Of a DNA stretch of 64,000 bases, positions 7,630-16,886 are shown piece by piece. Position 1 is the stretch's first letter, and each line of letters opens with the position of its first letter. Under the pieces are notes generated by a model that ran no database searches, was not told where the DNA came from, and saw only the letters and a program-made list of their open reading frames with translations. The stretch is from the NCBI RefSeq assembly GCF_011927825.1, contig NZ_JAATJI010000001.1, positions 2,710,001-2,774,000 of the forward strand, written 5' to 3'. The position numbers and the translations under genes are program-made. The DNA comes from Polymorphobacter fuscus (GTDB lineage: Bacteria > Pseudomonadota > Alphaproteobacteria > Sphingomonadales > Sphingomonadaceae).

Positions 7630-9372
7630 ATGCACGACCTGGTCATCCGGAACGGCACCATCGTCGATGGCACCGGCACGCCGGCCTTTGTCGGCGATAT
7701 CGCCATCGACGCCGGGCGCATCGCCGCCGTCGGCACGGTGACGGCGAAGGGGCGGGAGGAGATCGACGCCGCCGGCCTGCATGTCACGCCCGGCTTTGTC
7801 GACATCCACACCCATTATGACGGCCAGGCGACATGGGATTCGGAAATGGCACCGTCGTCGTGGCACGGCGTCACCACCGTCGTCATGGGCAATTGCGGCG
7901 TCGGCTTCGCGCCGGCGCGGCCCGACAGGCACGACTGGCTGATCGGGCTGATGGAAGGCGTGGAGGACATCCCCGGCACCGCGCTCGCCGAAGGCATGGC
8001 GTGGAACTGGGAAACCTTCCCCGAATATATGGACGCGCTGGCGCAGCGCCCGCGCACCATCGACGTGGCGACCCATGTCGCCCACGGCGCGGTGCGCGCC
8101 TATGTGATGGGCGAACGCGGCGCCAACAACGAAGCGCCGACCGAACACGAAATCGCCCAGATGAGCGCGATCGTCGAGGAAGGGCTGAAATCCGGCGCGC
8201 TCGGCTTTTCGACCAGCCGCACGGTGCTGCACAAGTCGATCGACGGCGTCCTCGTCCCCGGCACGACCGCGACGAAGGAGGAACTGATCGGCATCGGGCG
8301 TGCCGTGGCGCGCGCCGGCCATGGCGTGTTCGAAATGGCGAGCGACCTGCGCCGCGAATGGGACGAATTCGGCTGGATGGGGGCGCTGAGCAAGGAAACC
8401 GGGCTGCCGGTCACCTTCGCCATGCTGCAATCGATCGCCAAGGAACTGCCCTGGCAGGAACAGATGTCCGAAACCGCGCGCTGGAATGCCGAGGGCGCCA
8501 ATATCGTCGCGCAGATCGCGCTGCGCGGCAACGGCATCCTGATGGCGTGGCGCGGCACCGTCCACCCGTTCAAGTTCAAGCCGTCCTGGGCCGAAATCGA
8601 TACGGCGCCCTGGGACGTGCAATGGGCGAAAATCAGCGATCCGGCCTGGAAGGCGCAGCTGCTCGCCGAGGCCGATGTCATCCCCGAATCCGACGTGACG
8701 GCGCTGCTATACGCCGTCGCCCAGGGCTTCGGCCTCCATTACGAGATGGACGCCGATTTCGATTATGAACCGACGCAGGCGCAGACCATCGCCGCCCGCG
8801 CCGCCGCGGCCGGCGTCTCCCCTGCCGAATATGCCTATGACCTGATGTCGGCGAAGGACGGCACCGGCTTCATCTATTTCCCCATCCTCAACTATGCCGA
8901 CGGCAATCTCGATTTCGTCGAAGGGCTGTTGCAGCGCGACGACATCGTCATCTCGCTGTCGGACGGCGGCGCCCATTGCGGCACCATCTGCGACGCCGCC
9001 AGCCCGACCTATCTGCTCCAGCATTGGGTGCGGGATCGCAAGCGCGGCACCATCACCATCGAAAACGCCATAAAGCGCCAGTGTAGCGACACCGCCCGGC
9101 TGTACGGCATGCACGACCGCGGCCAGCTCGTTCCCGGTTTGATCGCCGACATCAACCTCATCGACATGGCGCGGCTGAAACTGGGCGCGCCGTGGATGGC
9201 GTTCGACCTGCCGGCCGGCGGCAAGCGGCTGCTGCAAAGGGCCGATGGCTATGTCGCCACGATCAAGTCGGGGGTCGTCACCTTCCGCGAAGGGCAAATG
9301 ACCGGCGACCTGCCCGGCGTGCTGATCCGCGGCCCGCAGGCGGCGCCGCCGGTGGCGCTGGCGGCGGAATAA
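7630..9372 (+). CDS. N-acyl-D-amino-acid deacylase-type amidohydrolase
   Basis: A 580-residue metal-dependent amidohydrolase. It begins with the small beta-domain typical of D-aminoacylases and dihydroorotase-like enzymes ([20 protein letters not shown]), followed by the metal-binding [12 protein letters not shown] near residue 60 and GNCGVGFAP near 92. The distal part has [13 protein letters not shown] near 442 and [17 protein letters not shown] near 500. Family members remove the acyl group from N-acyl-D-amino acids; some sphingomonad relatives act on other amides. The ATG at 7630, with GGGAG upstream, is chosen over an open extension to 7537. No signal peptide, so cytoplasmic. Confidence 0.9.
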   Translation: MHDLVIRNGTIVDGTGTPAFVGDIAIDAGRIAAVGTVTAKGREEIDAAGLHVTPGFVDIHTHYDGQATWDSEMAPSSWHGVTTVVMGNCGVGFAPARPDRHDWLIGLMEGVEDIPGTALAEGMAWNWETFPEYMDALAQRPRTIDVATHVAHGAVRAYVMGERGANNEAPTEHEIAQMSAIVEEGLKSGALGFSTSRTVLHKSIDGVLVPGTTATKEELIGIGRAVARAGHGVFEMASDLRREWDEFGWMGALSKETGLPVTFAMLQSIAKELPWQEQMSETARWNAEGANIVAQIALRGNGILMAWRGTVHPFKFKPSWAEIDTAPWDVQWAKISDPAWKAQLLAEADVIPESDVTALLYAVAQGFGLHYEMDADFDYEPTQAQTIAARAAAAGVSPAEYAYDLMSAKDGTGFIYFPILNYADGNLDFVEGLLQRDDIVISLSDGGAHCGTICDAASPTYLLQHWVRDRKRGTITIENAIKRQCSDTARLYGMHDRGQLVPGLIADINLIDMARLKLGAPWMAFDLPAGGKRLLQRADGYVATIKSGVVTFREGQMTGDLPGVLIRGPQAAPPVALAAE

Positions 9373-9445
9373 CGCCGCCGCTGGGTTGGCAGCCCGGCCC
9401 TCCGCCGCTATTCCGGTCGCTCCCCAGGCGGACCGGAGACATCGA

Positions 9446-10183
9446 GTGTCGAACCCCTCCCGGCGTGCAGCGCTGATGCTCGCGGCCATTTCGGCCTTCG
9501 CGGCACCGGCCAGCGCCAGCATGGACAGTGCGCCGCACATACCCGAACCGATGGTGTTCGACATGGTGCGGCCGCTTGCCGCCAGGCGCGGCGAACTCGA
9601 AGCCAATGCGCTGGCGCTGTTCCCTCTGAGCGCGCCCGGCGAAAAGATCGATTGGGCGCCGGAGATCGAATATGCCTTCGCCGATGGCCATGCCGCCGAG
9701 CTCGAACTGCCCTTCGAAAACGGCCGGCTGACCAGCGGCAAGATCGGCCTGCAAGGCACGTTCGGCACATTCGCCGCCGACAAGGCCGTGCACGGCTGGC
9801 AATTTCTCGGCATCGTCGATCGTGATACCGGGCGGGTGGAATCGTCGCTGCTCTATATCGTCGGCGTGCGCTATTCGCCGCGCTGGACGTCGCTGACCAT
9901 GGTCGGCGTCAACATTCCCAACGAGCGCCACAGGGCGGGCGAACGGCGCGACAATGCGTTGCTGGTCAACCACAGCGTCTTTCGGGATTTTTCCCCGCGC
10001 ACCACCGCCGGTATCGAATTCAACGTGCGTGCCGGCCGGCGCGACACCAGCTGGCTGATCATCCCGCAGCTGCACCAGCGGCTGGCGCCCGATATCATGA
10101 TGCAGGCCGGCGCCGGCATTCAAAAGCCGGCAAACCGCCGTGCTCACCCCAATGCGGCGCTGCGCATGATCAAGGAATTCTGA
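9446..10183 (+). CDS. Hypothetical exported protein, possible outer-membrane beta-barrel
   Basis: A 245-residue protein of unknown function. With the GTG at 9446 (GGAG 9 bases upstream) it starts VSNPSRRAALMLAAISAFAA and has a signal peptide ending near PASAS. The mature part has alternating hydrophobic/polar strands with aromatic ends (for example SLLYIVGVRYSPRWTSLTMVGV and DTSWLIIPQLHQRLAPDI), suggesting a small beta-barrel or periplasmic beta-protein; that is an inference from pattern alone. It follows the amidohydrolase by 73 bp. The 3' end overlaps the convergent membrane gene by 14 bp. Confidence 0.75.
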   Translation: MSNPSRRAALMLAAISAFAAPASASMDSAPHIPEPMVFDMVRPLAARRGELEANALALFPLSAPGEKIDWAPEIEYAFADGHAAELELPFENGRLTSGKIGLQGTFGTFAADKAVHGWQFLGIVDRDTGRVESSLLYIVGVRYSPRWTSLTMVGVNIPNERHRAGERRDNALLVNHSVFRDFSPRTTAGIEFNVRAGRRDTSWLIIPQLHQRLAPDIMMQAGAGIQKPANRRAHPNAALRMIKEF

Positions 10184-10721
10184 GGCGCGCTTGCCGCTGC
10201 GGCCAGCCGGCGCCGGCGATGACCACCGCGATTCCCGCCAGTTCGAGCAGCGTGTGCAGCTTCAACCCCAGCACGGGCGCGCGCATCATCACGTCGATAT
10301 GGTGAAAGGATGCCGCACGGATGACGACGAACAGCGCCAGCAGCATCAGCCCGGCAAGGGTGACAATGACCTGGCGCCGCATGCCGCGCACCAGCCAGGC
10401 GAAGGCGAGCCCCGTGACAAGGGCGACCGCCGCTGCCGTTTTCACGAACGCCGCCTGAAAGGCGCGGCGCTGCGCGAACCAGCCGTCGTCGCGCGCCATC
10501 TGCCGGCCCCAGGCAGTCAGCGCCGTCTGCAGGTCGAGCTGCTTGTTGAGGCCCAGCGCCAGCATCGCCAGCGCCGCCAATGTCCAGAACCAGCGTTCGC
10601 GCGCCGTGGCGCTGTGCCGGCGCTGCCGCACGCACAGCACGACCGCGACCAGATAGCCGGCGACGGCAAGCCAGGGCAGCGTGCCTTCGGACGGGTCGGC
10701 CCAGGGCGGCGGCGCGGTCAT
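10170..10721 (-). CDS. Hypothetical four-helix integral membrane protein
   Basis: A 183-residue inner-membrane protein of unknown function. Four hydrophobic segments are evident: about 16-31 (LPWLAVAGYLVAVVLC), 44-58, 93-111 (KTAAAVALVTGLAFAWLV) and 118-136, with a further hydrophobic stretch near 155-172. The ATG overlaps the rsmE stop by 4 bases (ATGA), so it is probably co-translated with rsmE. No catalytic motif is visible. Confidence 0.8.
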   Translation of the reverse strand: MTAPPPWADPSEGTLPWLAVAGYLVAVVLCVRQRRHSATARERWFWTLAALAMLALGLNKQLDLQTALTAWGRQMARDDGWFAQRRAFQAAFVKTAAAVALVTGLAFAWLVRGMRRQVIVTLAGLMLLALFVVIRAASFHHIDVMMRAPVLGLKLHTLLELAGIAVVIAGAGWPQRQARLRIP

Positions 10722-11464
10722 GCCGCCCGGTCGCCGACCAGCGCCTGCCAGACGCCGACCGCCACCGCAGCGGCGGTATCGGCGCGCAGGATGCGCGGCC
10801 CCAGCGTCACCGCCAGCGCCTGCGGCACGGCGCGGATCGCGGCGCGCTCCTCCGGCGTGAAGCCGCCTTCGGGACCGATCAGCACCGCCGCCGGCGCCGG
10901 CGCACGCGCACAGACGGCGGGCAGCGGTTCGCCGCCGGTTTCATCGGCAAAGATCAGGGCGCGCCCCGCCGGCCAGTCGCGCAACAGCGCCGCCAGCGGC
11001 GTCGGTTCGGCCAGGTCGGGCAGGGCGGTGCGGCCGCACTGCTCCGCCGCCTCGACCATGTGCGCGCGCAGCCGGTCGAGGTTCAACTTGTCGACGATCG
11101 TGCGCCGGGTGATGACCGGCACGAAGCGCGCCACCCCCAGCTCACAGGCCTTTTCCGCCACCCAGTCGATCCGCCCGCGCTTCAGCGGCGCCGCGCACAG
11201 CCAAATGTCGGCCACCGCCTCCTGCGGCGCCGACGCCGCCTCCAGTGTCGCCGTCACCGCCTTGCGGCCGACCGACACCAGCCGCGCCGCCCATTCGCCG
11301 CTGCGCCCGTCGAACAGCCGCACGACATCGCCCGGCTGCCGCCGCATGACCTGCGCAAGGTAATGGGATTGCGGCACCGGCAGCGTGATCGTCGCGCCCG
11401 GCGCCAGCGGCTGGTCGACATAAAGCCGTGGGGTGGTTGACAGATCGGGCGCGGTTTCGCTCAT
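10718..11464 (-). CDS. rsmE: 16S rRNA (uracil(1498)-N(3))-methyltransferase
   Basis: SAM-dependent SPOUT-class methyltransferase that methylates N3 of U1498 in 16S rRNA. 248 residues. The C-terminal SPOUT knot motifs LIGPEGGFTPEE near residue 195 and LGPRILRADTAA near 225 are diagnostic; the N-terminal PUA-like part carries LRRQ/VVRLFDG-type sequence (QPGDVVRLFDGRSGEW). The frame is open far upstream inside ubiA on the other strand, but the family start is MSETAPDLSTTPRLYVD at 11464. The start lies only 6 bp from the start of divergent ubiA, so their promoters must overlap the neighbouring coding regions. Confidence 0.95.
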   Translation of the reverse strand: MSETAPDLSTTPRLYVDQPLAPGATITLPVPQSHYLAQVMRRQPGDVVRLFDGRSGEWAARLVSVGRKAVTATLEAASAPQEAVADIWLCAAPLKRGRIDWVAEKACELGVARFVPVITRRTIVDKLNLDRLRAHMVEAAEQCGRTALPDLAEPTPLAALLRDWPAGRALIFADETGGEPLPAVCARAPAPAAVLIGPEGGFTPEERAAIRAVPQALAVTLGPRILRADTAAAVAVGVWQALVGDRAA

Positions 11465-11470
11465 GGCGGC

Positions 11471-12394
11471 GTGGCTAGCACAGCATCCGATCAAGACGCG
11501 ACCCCCGACGCCCAGCCGAGCTGGATCGATCGCCTGCCCGCCGGCGTGCGCCCCTATGCCCGGCTGGCGCGCCTCGACCGCCCCGCCGGCAGCTGGCTGC
11601 TGTTCTGGCCGTGCGCCTGGGGCGTCGCGCTCGCCGACGGGCTGGTCGCCGACTGGGCACTGATCGTCTGGTTCGGCATCGGCAGCCTCGCCATGCGCGC
11701 CGCCGGCTGCGTGTGGAACGACATCATCGACCGCGATCTCGATGCCCAGGTCGAGCGCACCCGCGCGCGGCCCATCGCCAGCGGCGCGATCTCGGTGAAA
11801 AAGGCCTTCGCCTTCGCCGTCGCCCTGTCGCTCGTCGGCCTGTTCGTCGTCCTGCAGTTGCGCCCGCTGGCACAGCTGGTCGCGGTCGCCAGCCTCGCCC
11901 TCGTCGCCGCCTATCCGTTCATGAAGCGGCTGACCTGGTGGCCGCAGGCGTGGCTGGGGCTGACCTTCAACTGGGGGGCGCTGGTCGGCTTTGTCGCGGT
12001 GGCGGATCCGGCGCCGGCGATGGGCCTGCTCTATGCCGGCGGCGTCGCCTGGACGCTCGGTTACGACACCATCTACGCGCTGCAGGATATCGAGGACGAC
12101 GCCATGGCCGGCATCAAATCCTCGGCGCGCGCGCTGGGGCCCCGCGCCCGGCCGGGGGTGGCGGCCTTTTACGCCGCCGCGGTCGCCCTCTGGGGTGCGG
12201 CGCTGTGGCAGGCCGGCGGCGACCCGCTCGCCGTCGCCGCGCTGGTGCCGGTGGCGCTGCACTTCGCCTGGCAGGTCGCGGCGCTGCGCGACACATCGCC
12301 TGCCAATGCGCTGCGGCTGTTCCGCGCCAACCGCGCCGCCGGGGCACTGGTGTTCGCCGCCTGCGCCGTCGTGGGGTTGAGTGCACTGCGCTGA
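11471..12394 (+). CDS. ubiA: 4-hydroxybenzoate polyprenyltransferase
   Basis: Integral membrane prenyltransferase of ubiquinone synthesis, attaching the polyprenyl tail to 4-hydroxybenzoate. 307 residues with about eight or nine membrane helices. Both Asp-rich Mg-diphosphate motifs are present: NDIIDRDLDAQVERT near residue 84 and YALQDIEDDAMAGIKSSA near 205. The start is taken as GTG 11471, which gives the usual short N-tail before RLPAGVRPYARLARLDRP; this start is less certain. It begins 6 bp from the divergent rsmE start and is followed by pmbA at 17 bp. Confidence 0.94.
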   Translation: MASTASDQDATPDAQPSWIDRLPAGVRPYARLARLDRPAGSWLLFWPCAWGVALADGLVADWALIVWFGIGSLAMRAAGCVWNDIIDRDLDAQVERTRARPIASGAISVKKAFAFAVALSLVGLFVVLQLRPLAQLVAVASLALVAAYPFMKRLTWWPQAWLGLTFNWGALVGFVAVADPAPAMGLLYAGGVAWTLGYDTIYALQDIEDDAMAGIKSSARALGPRARPGVAAFYAAAVALWGAALWQAGGDPLAVAALVPVALHFAWQVAALRDTSPANALRLFRANRAAGALVFAACAVVGLSALR

Positions 12395-12411
12395 CACCCT
12401 AAGTCTGGCGC

Positions 12412-13758
12412 ATGCTCACAGTCCCCGACGCTCTCGATCGCCTTGATGCCGCGCTCAACGCGGCCCGCGCTGCCGGGGCCGACGCCGCCGACGCGCTTTA
12501 TGTCGGCGATGGCTCGACCTCGATCAGCGTCCGCCTCGGCAAGCTGGAGGACATCGGCCGCAGCGAGGGCGAGGAGGTCGGCATCCGCGTCTTCGTCGGC
12601 CAGCAATCCGCCAGCGTGTCGTCGTCCGACCTGTCGCCGGCGGCGCTCGCGGTGGCGGCCGAACGCGTCGTCGCCATGGCGCGGCTGGCACCCGAGGACA
12701 AATGGGCCGGGCTGGCGCCCGCCGACCGGCTGCTGACCGGGGCGATCCCCGATCTCGACATCGACGATGGCAGCGACCCCGAGGCCGGATCGCTGCGCGA
12801 CCTCGCCATGGCCGCCGAAGACGCGGCGCGCGCCGTTGCCGGCGTCACCAATTCGGAAGGCGGCGGCGCTTCCGCCGGCCGCGCCGTGACGGCGCTGGCG
12901 ACCTCGACCGGCTTTCGCGGCGGCCGCCGCTCGACCAGCTATGGCGCCTCGGCCAGCGTTCTCGCCGGCGAAGGCAGCGACATGCAGCGCGACTATGCCT
13001 GGCACAGCGCCCGGCATTTCGCCGATCTCGAAGGCCCGGCCATCATCGGCGCGCGCGCCGGCGAACGCGCCGTGCGCCGCCTCAACCCCATCAAGCTGGA
13101 AACCGGCACCCTGCCGATCGTCTTCGATCCGCGTGTCGGTTCGTCGCTGGTCGGCCATCTCATCGGCGCCATCACCGGCAGCGCGATCACGCGCGGCACC
13201 TCGTTCCTCAAGGATGCGCTGGGGACCGTGGTGTTCGACCCGTCGATCACCATTGTCGATGATCCGCTGCGCCGCCGCGGCCTGCGCTCGCGCGGTTTCG
13301 ATGGCGAAGGCCTGCCGGTCGCCATCACCCGCATCATCGACCACGGCCAGCTGACCGGCTGGCTGCTCGATTCGGCGAGCGCTCGCCAGCTCGGCCTGGC
13401 GCCGACGGGCCATGCCGCGCGCGGCACCTCCGGCCCGCCCGGCGCCGGCGCCACCAACCTGCATCTCGAAGGCGGCAGCGTCACGCCCGCCGCGCTGATG
13501 GCCGATATCCGCCGCGGCTTCTATGTCACCGAACTGATCGGCATGGGCGTCAACGGCCTGACCGGCGACTACAGTCGCGGCGCGTCGGGCTTTCTCATCG
13601 AAAATGGGGAGATCACCGTGCCGGTCGCCGAAGTGACGATCGCCGGCAACCTGGTCGATATGTTCAAGGCGCTGGTCGCCGCCGATGACCTCAGCTTCCG
13701 CCATGCCACCAACGTGCCGACCCTGCGCATCGATGGCATGACGATCGCCGGCGCATGA
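12412..13758 (+). CDS. pmbA: TldD/PmbA family protein PmbA
   Basis: A 448-residue member of the TldD/PmbA (TldE) family. In enterobacteria PmbA(TldE)-TldD form a metalloprotease that matures microcin B17 and breaks down the CcdA antitoxin; PmbA is the subunit lacking the zinc motif. Consistent with that, no HExxxH is visible here. Family features include RLGKLEDIGRSEGEEVGIRV near residue 40 and GSSLVGHLIGAITGSAI near 243, with a C-terminal ELIGMGVNGLTGDYSRGASG segment. No tldD partner is in the window. It is followed by cysQ only 4 bp later, forming a likely ubiA-pmbA-cysQ unit. Confidence 0.93.
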   Translation: MLTVPDALDRLDAALNAARAAGADAADALYVGDGSTSISVRLGKLEDIGRSEGEEVGIRVFVGQQSASVSSSDLSPAALAVAAERVVAMARLAPEDKWAGLAPADRLLTGAIPDLDIDDGSDPEAGSLRDLAMAAEDAARAVAGVTNSEGGGASAGRAVTALATSTGFRGGRRSTSYGASASVLAGEGSDMQRDYAWHSARHFADLEGPAIIGARAGERAVRRLNPIKLETGTLPIVFDPRVGSSLVGHLIGAITGSAITRGTSFLKDALGTVVFDPSITIVDDPLRRRGLRSRGFDGEGLPVAITRIIDHGQLTGWLLDSASARQLGLAPTGHAARGTSGPPGAGATNLHLEGGSVTPAALMADIRRGFYVTELIGMGVNGLTGDYSRGASGFLIENGEITVPVAEVTIAGNLVDMFKALVAADDLSFRHATNVPTLRIDGMTIAGA

Positions 13759-13762
13759 CGGC

Positions 13763-14581
13763 GTGGCGGTGAACCGGTCCGACCTGACCCTCGCCGTCGA
13801 AGCTGCCAGCGCTGCCGCCGTCCTCGCACTCGGGCATTTCCATGCCCGGTCCGATTGGTGGGAAAAATCCCCCGGCAACCCGGTCGGCATCGCCGATCTG
13901 GAGGTCGATGCGCTGTTGAAGGCGGCGCTGCTCGGCGCGCGTCCCGATGATGGCTGGTTGTCGGAAGAAACCGCCGACACGGCCGATCGCCTGTCGTTAC
14001 GCCGGGTATGGGTCGTCGATCCGATCGACGGCACCCGCGATTTCGTCCAGGGCCGCACCGGTTGGGCGGTCTCGGTCGCGCTGGTCGAGGACAATGCCGT
14101 CACCGTCGCGGCGCTCGCGGCGCCGGCGCGCCAGCAGCTGTTCGTCGCGGCGCGGGGGCAGGGCGCGACCTGCAACGGCCTGCCGCTGCGCGTGGCGGAC
14201 CTGCCCAGCCTGCAGGGCGTCCGCCTGCCGATGGACGCCGCTAATCTGTCGGCGCCGTTCTGGCCGTCCCCCTGGCCGGGCGAGACGGTCGAAAAGCCCA
14301 ACAGCCTGGCGCTGCGCATGGCCAAGCTGGCCAGTGCCGAGGCCGATGCCTGGCTGGAGGGCCGCACGATTGCCGAATGGGATGTCGCCGCCTCGGCGCT
14401 GATTCTGACCGAAGCCGGCGGCGTCGTCACCGATCGCCATGGCGCGCCGCTGGCCTTCAACAAGCCGCTGCCGGTGTTCCACGGCATCGCCGCTGCCAAC
14501 GCCGCGCTCCACGGCGAAGTGCTGGCCCGGCTCGACCATGCGTTGAAGCTGTTCGCAGCGCGGCGGGCAAAGGCGGAATGA
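13763..14581 (+). CDS. cysQ: 3'(2'),5'-bisphosphate nucleotidase / inositol-monophosphatase family
   Basis: Mg-dependent phosphatase of the FIG superfamily, 272 residues, with GTG start 4 bp after pmbA. Motif 1 is split into DGWLSEET (catalytic Glu, near residue 65) and WVVDPIDGTRDFVQ near 88; motif 2 is EWDVAASALILTEAGG near 207. The short spacing and the FVQGRTGWAVSVAL wording are closest to CysQ, which removes PAP formed in sulfate assimilation. An inositol-1-phosphatase role cannot be excluded. Confidence 0.87.
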   Translation: MAVNRSDLTLAVEAASAAAVLALGHFHARSDWWEKSPGNPVGIADLEVDALLKAALLGARPDDGWLSEETADTADRLSLRRVWVVDPIDGTRDFVQGRTGWAVSVALVEDNAVTVAALAAPARQQLFVAARGQGATCNGLPLRVADLPSLQGVRLPMDAANLSAPFWPSPWPGETVEKPNSLALRMAKLASAEADAWLEGRTIAEWDVAASALILTEAGGVVTDRHGAPLAFNKPLPVFHGIAAANAALHGEVLARLDHALKLFAARRAKAE

Positions 14582-14594
14582 ACCCCGATCATCC

Positions 14595-14621
14595 CGTCAC
14601 CCCGGCAAAGGCGGGGTGACG
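14595..14621. terminator. Bidirectional terminator-like hairpin (short member of the 28.4-kb repeat family)
   Basis: A perfect 9-bp inverted repeat, CGTCACCCC at 14595-14603 and GGGGTGACG at 14613-14621, around a 9-base loop. It lies between the convergent cysQ and CoA-binding genes. The sequence resembles the repeats flanking the GIY-YIG gene at 28.4 kb (GTCACCCC...AAGGCGGGG), so it is both a likely transcription end and a short family member. No U-tract follows on either side. Confidence 0.6.
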
Positions 14622-14631
14622 TAGTCGTTCG

Positions 14632-15063
14632 CTATTGCGCGATCGCCGGAATCCCCAGCCGTCGCAGTTCGATCTTGATGCAGCGGTCCATGACCACCTT
14701 CAGCCCGGCCGCCTCGGCCTTGGCAGCGGCGGCTTCGTTGACGACGCCAAGCTGCATCCAGATCGCCCGGGCACCGGCCTTGATCGCTTCGTCGACGATC
14801 GGCTCGACGGCGTCGGAGCGGCGGAAGACGTCGACGATGTCGATGTCCATGCCGAGCTGGTCGAGGCTTTCCCAGACATATTCGCCCAGCACATGCTCGC
14901 CGGTGATCGACGGGTTGACCGGCAGCACGCGAAAGCCATGGTCCTGCAAGGCGCCCATCACGCCATGGCTGGCGCGTTCGGGCCGGTCGGAGGCGCCGAC
15001 CAAAGCGATGGTGCGCGCGGCGGCGAGCAGCTCGCCGATTTCGGCATCGGTGGTGAGGGGCAT
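14632..15063 (-). CDS. CoA-binding domain protein (YccU family)
   Basis: A 143-residue single-domain protein with a Rossmann-type CoA-binding fold: ARTIALVGASDRPERASHGV near residue 17, PVNPSITGEHVLGE near 49 and IWMQLGVVNEAAAAKAEAAG near 100, ending with VVMDRCIKIE. The family resembles the N-domain of succinyl-CoA synthetase alpha subunit without the rest; its function is not established. The ATG has AGGAG 7 bases upstream. Confidence 0.9.
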   Translation of the reverse strand: MPLTTDAEIGELLAAARTIALVGASDRPERASHGVMGALQDHGFRVLPVNPSITGEHVLGEYVWESLDQLGMDIDIVDVFRRSDAVEPIVDEAIKAGARAIWMQLGVVNEAAAAKAEAAGLKVVMDRCIKIELRRLGIPAIAQ

Positions 15064-15084
15064 GGCGAACTCCTGAACGACATT

Positions 15085-15118
15085 GGGCCGGCACCCGGAT
15101 TATACCGGATGCCGACCC
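15085..15118 (-). terminator. Hairpin after degP, minus strand
   Basis: A 14-bp stem, 15085-15098 with 15105-15118, around the loop ATTATA. The two mismatched positions become G-U wobbles only if the minus strand is transcribed, which fits a 3' end for the hflK-hflC-degP transcript (degP ends at 15155). There is no clear U-tract, so it could instead protect the mRNA end. Confidence 0.6.
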
Positions 15119-15154
15119 AACGCATCAGCCCATGTGACGGGTACGAGGCTGCGG

Positions 15155-16720
15155 TTACTTGGCGCTGTTGAGCTTGACGCCGCGATAGGTCGGCGGCATC
15201 GAACCGCGCTGCACGAGCATCAGCACCGTGTCGCGCCCGGCCTTTTTCGCCGCATCGACGGCGGCGGCGGCTTCGGCCGGCGTCGTCGTCGGACGCTGGT
15301 TGATTTGCAGGATCACGTCGCCGCGCTGCAGGCCGTTGCTCGCCGCGTCGCTGCCGGGGTTGATGCCTGCGATGACGACACCGCGCGTGGTTTCCGGAAT
15401 GCGCAGCTGCTGGCGCAACTGGGCGGTCAGCGGCTGCAGGGTGATGCCCAGGCTGGCCTTGGCGGCTTCGGCGTCCTTGGTCGCGTCGGCGGTGTCTTCA
15501 TCGCCATCGGGCGTGATGCCGGCGCGGGCCTGCACGACCGATTCGGCCGGACGCTGCGCCACGGTGGCGTTCAGCGTCTTGCGCTGGCCCTCGCGGATCA
15601 CCTCGATCGGCACGGTGGTGCCGACCGGCGTGTTGGCGACGATGTAGCTCAGCGTGTTGTCATAGGTCACATCGCTGTTGTTGATGCGCACCACGACATC
15701 GCCCTGGCGGATGCCGGCGCGTGCCGCCGGGCCCATCGGCTCGACCGACGCGACGATTTCGCCCTTGTCCTTGGGCAGGCCCAGGCCGGCGGCGATGTCG
15801 GTGGTCAGCGGCTGGATGCCGACGCCCAGATAGCCGCGCTTGACGGTGCCGGTGGCGCGCAGCTGCTGGATGACCGGATAGGCGAGTTCCGCCGGGATCG
15901 AGAAGCCCAGGCCGACGTTGCCGCCGGTCGGCGAGAAGATCGCGGTGTTGATGCCGATGACATTGCCTTCGAGGTCGAACAGCGGGCCGCCGGAATTGCC
16001 CTGGTTGATCGACGCATCGGTCTGGATGTAGCGGTCATATTGGCCCGAACCGATATTGCGGTGCAGCGCCGAGACGATGCCCGCGGTGACGGTGCCGCCC
16101 AAGCCGAACGGATTGCCGATGGCGATCGCCCAGTCGCCGACGCGCACGTTCTGCGAATTGCCGAACTTGACGAACGGCAGGTCCTTGGCGTCGATCTTGA
16201 GCAGCGCCATGTCGGTCAGCGTGTCGCGGCCGATCAGCTTGGCCTTGTATTCGCGCCGGTCGGACAGCGTGACGGTGATGGTGTCGACGGGCGCGCCGCG
16301 CCCTTCACCCGCCGAGATGACGTGGTTGTTGGTGACGATATAGCCCGTCGGGTCGATGATGAACCCCGACCCGAGCGAGGTCGCCTCGCGCGTCACCGGC
16401 GCTCCGCCGTCGCCCTGCTGCTCCTGGAAGCGGCGGAACAACTCCTCCAGCGGCGAGCCGGGTGCACCGCCGCGCATCTTGCCGACTTCGACCTTCTGGG
16501 TCGTCGACACGTTGACGACGGCCGGGGACAGCCGCGAGGTCAGGTCGGCAAAGCTGCGCGGCGCACCGCCCGGGGGTGCGATCGGCACCGCCGGCGGCGT
16601 GGCGTTCTGCGCCGGCTGGCTGGTTGCGGGCGCCGGCGCCTGGGCGAACGACGGCATGAAGACGACGGCGGCACCGCCAAGGACAAGGGCGGCGGGGACA
16701 AGGCTGCGAGCGATGCGCAA
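15155..16720 (-). CDS. degP: Do-family periplasmic serine protease/chaperone DegP
   Basis: Periplasmic quality-control protease, 521 residues. After a signal peptide (MRIARSLVPAALVLGG... ending SFAQA) comes a trypsin-like domain with the full triad: His in YIVTNNHVI near residue 114, Asp in DMALLKID near 149, and Ser in NQGNSGGPLFD near 224. Two PDZ domains follow, around residues 270-360 and 405-500, with GYLGVGIQPL and SLGITLQPL at their starts. The start is placed at TTG 16720, with AAAGG upstream and an N-terminus that gives a normal signal peptide; no in-frame ATG is near, so this start is moderately sure. It follows hflC on the same strand with 166 bp between. Confidence 0.95.
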   Translation of the reverse strand: MRIARSLVPAALVLGGAAVVFMPSFAQAPAPATSQPAQNATPPAVPIAPPGGAPRSFADLTSRLSPAVVNVSTTQKVEVGKMRGGAPGSPLEELFRRFQEQQGDGGAPVTREATSLGSGFIIDPTGYIVTNNHVISAGEGRGAPVDTITVTLSDRREYKAKLIGRDTLTDMALLKIDAKDLPFVKFGNSQNVRVGDWAIAIGNPFGLGGTVTAGIVSALHRNIGSGQYDRYIQTDASINQGNSGGPLFDLEGNVIGINTAIFSPTGGNVGLGFSIPAELAYPVIQQLRATGTVKRGYLGVGIQPLTTDIAAGLGLPKDKGEIVASVEPMGPAARAGIRQGDVVVRINNSDVTYDNTLSYIVANTPVGTTVPIEVIREGQRKTLNATVAQRPAESVVQARAGITPDGDEDTADATKDAEAAKASLGITLQPLTAQLRQQLRIPETTRGVVIAGINPGSDAASNGLQRGDVILQINQRPTTTPAEAAAAVDAAKKAGRDTVLMLVQRGSMPPTYRGVKLNSAK

Positions 16721-16886
16721 GGGAAGGGAACCTTTCAGGCTTTCAAGTCGGAAGACATGTGCGAAGCGAAACGACACTATTCCGGGGGCAGAACACAGTC
16801 GACGCAACAATAGCACGGCGGGGCTTATGCCGCCTTCGAAACTAACCCGCGATGAACAACCTTGATCATTACGGCAACCTCGCGGA

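Noticed and set aside
11465..12397. Upstream extension of the rsmE frame across ubiA
   Set aside because: Low-complexity translation opposite a well-formed membrane protein gene.
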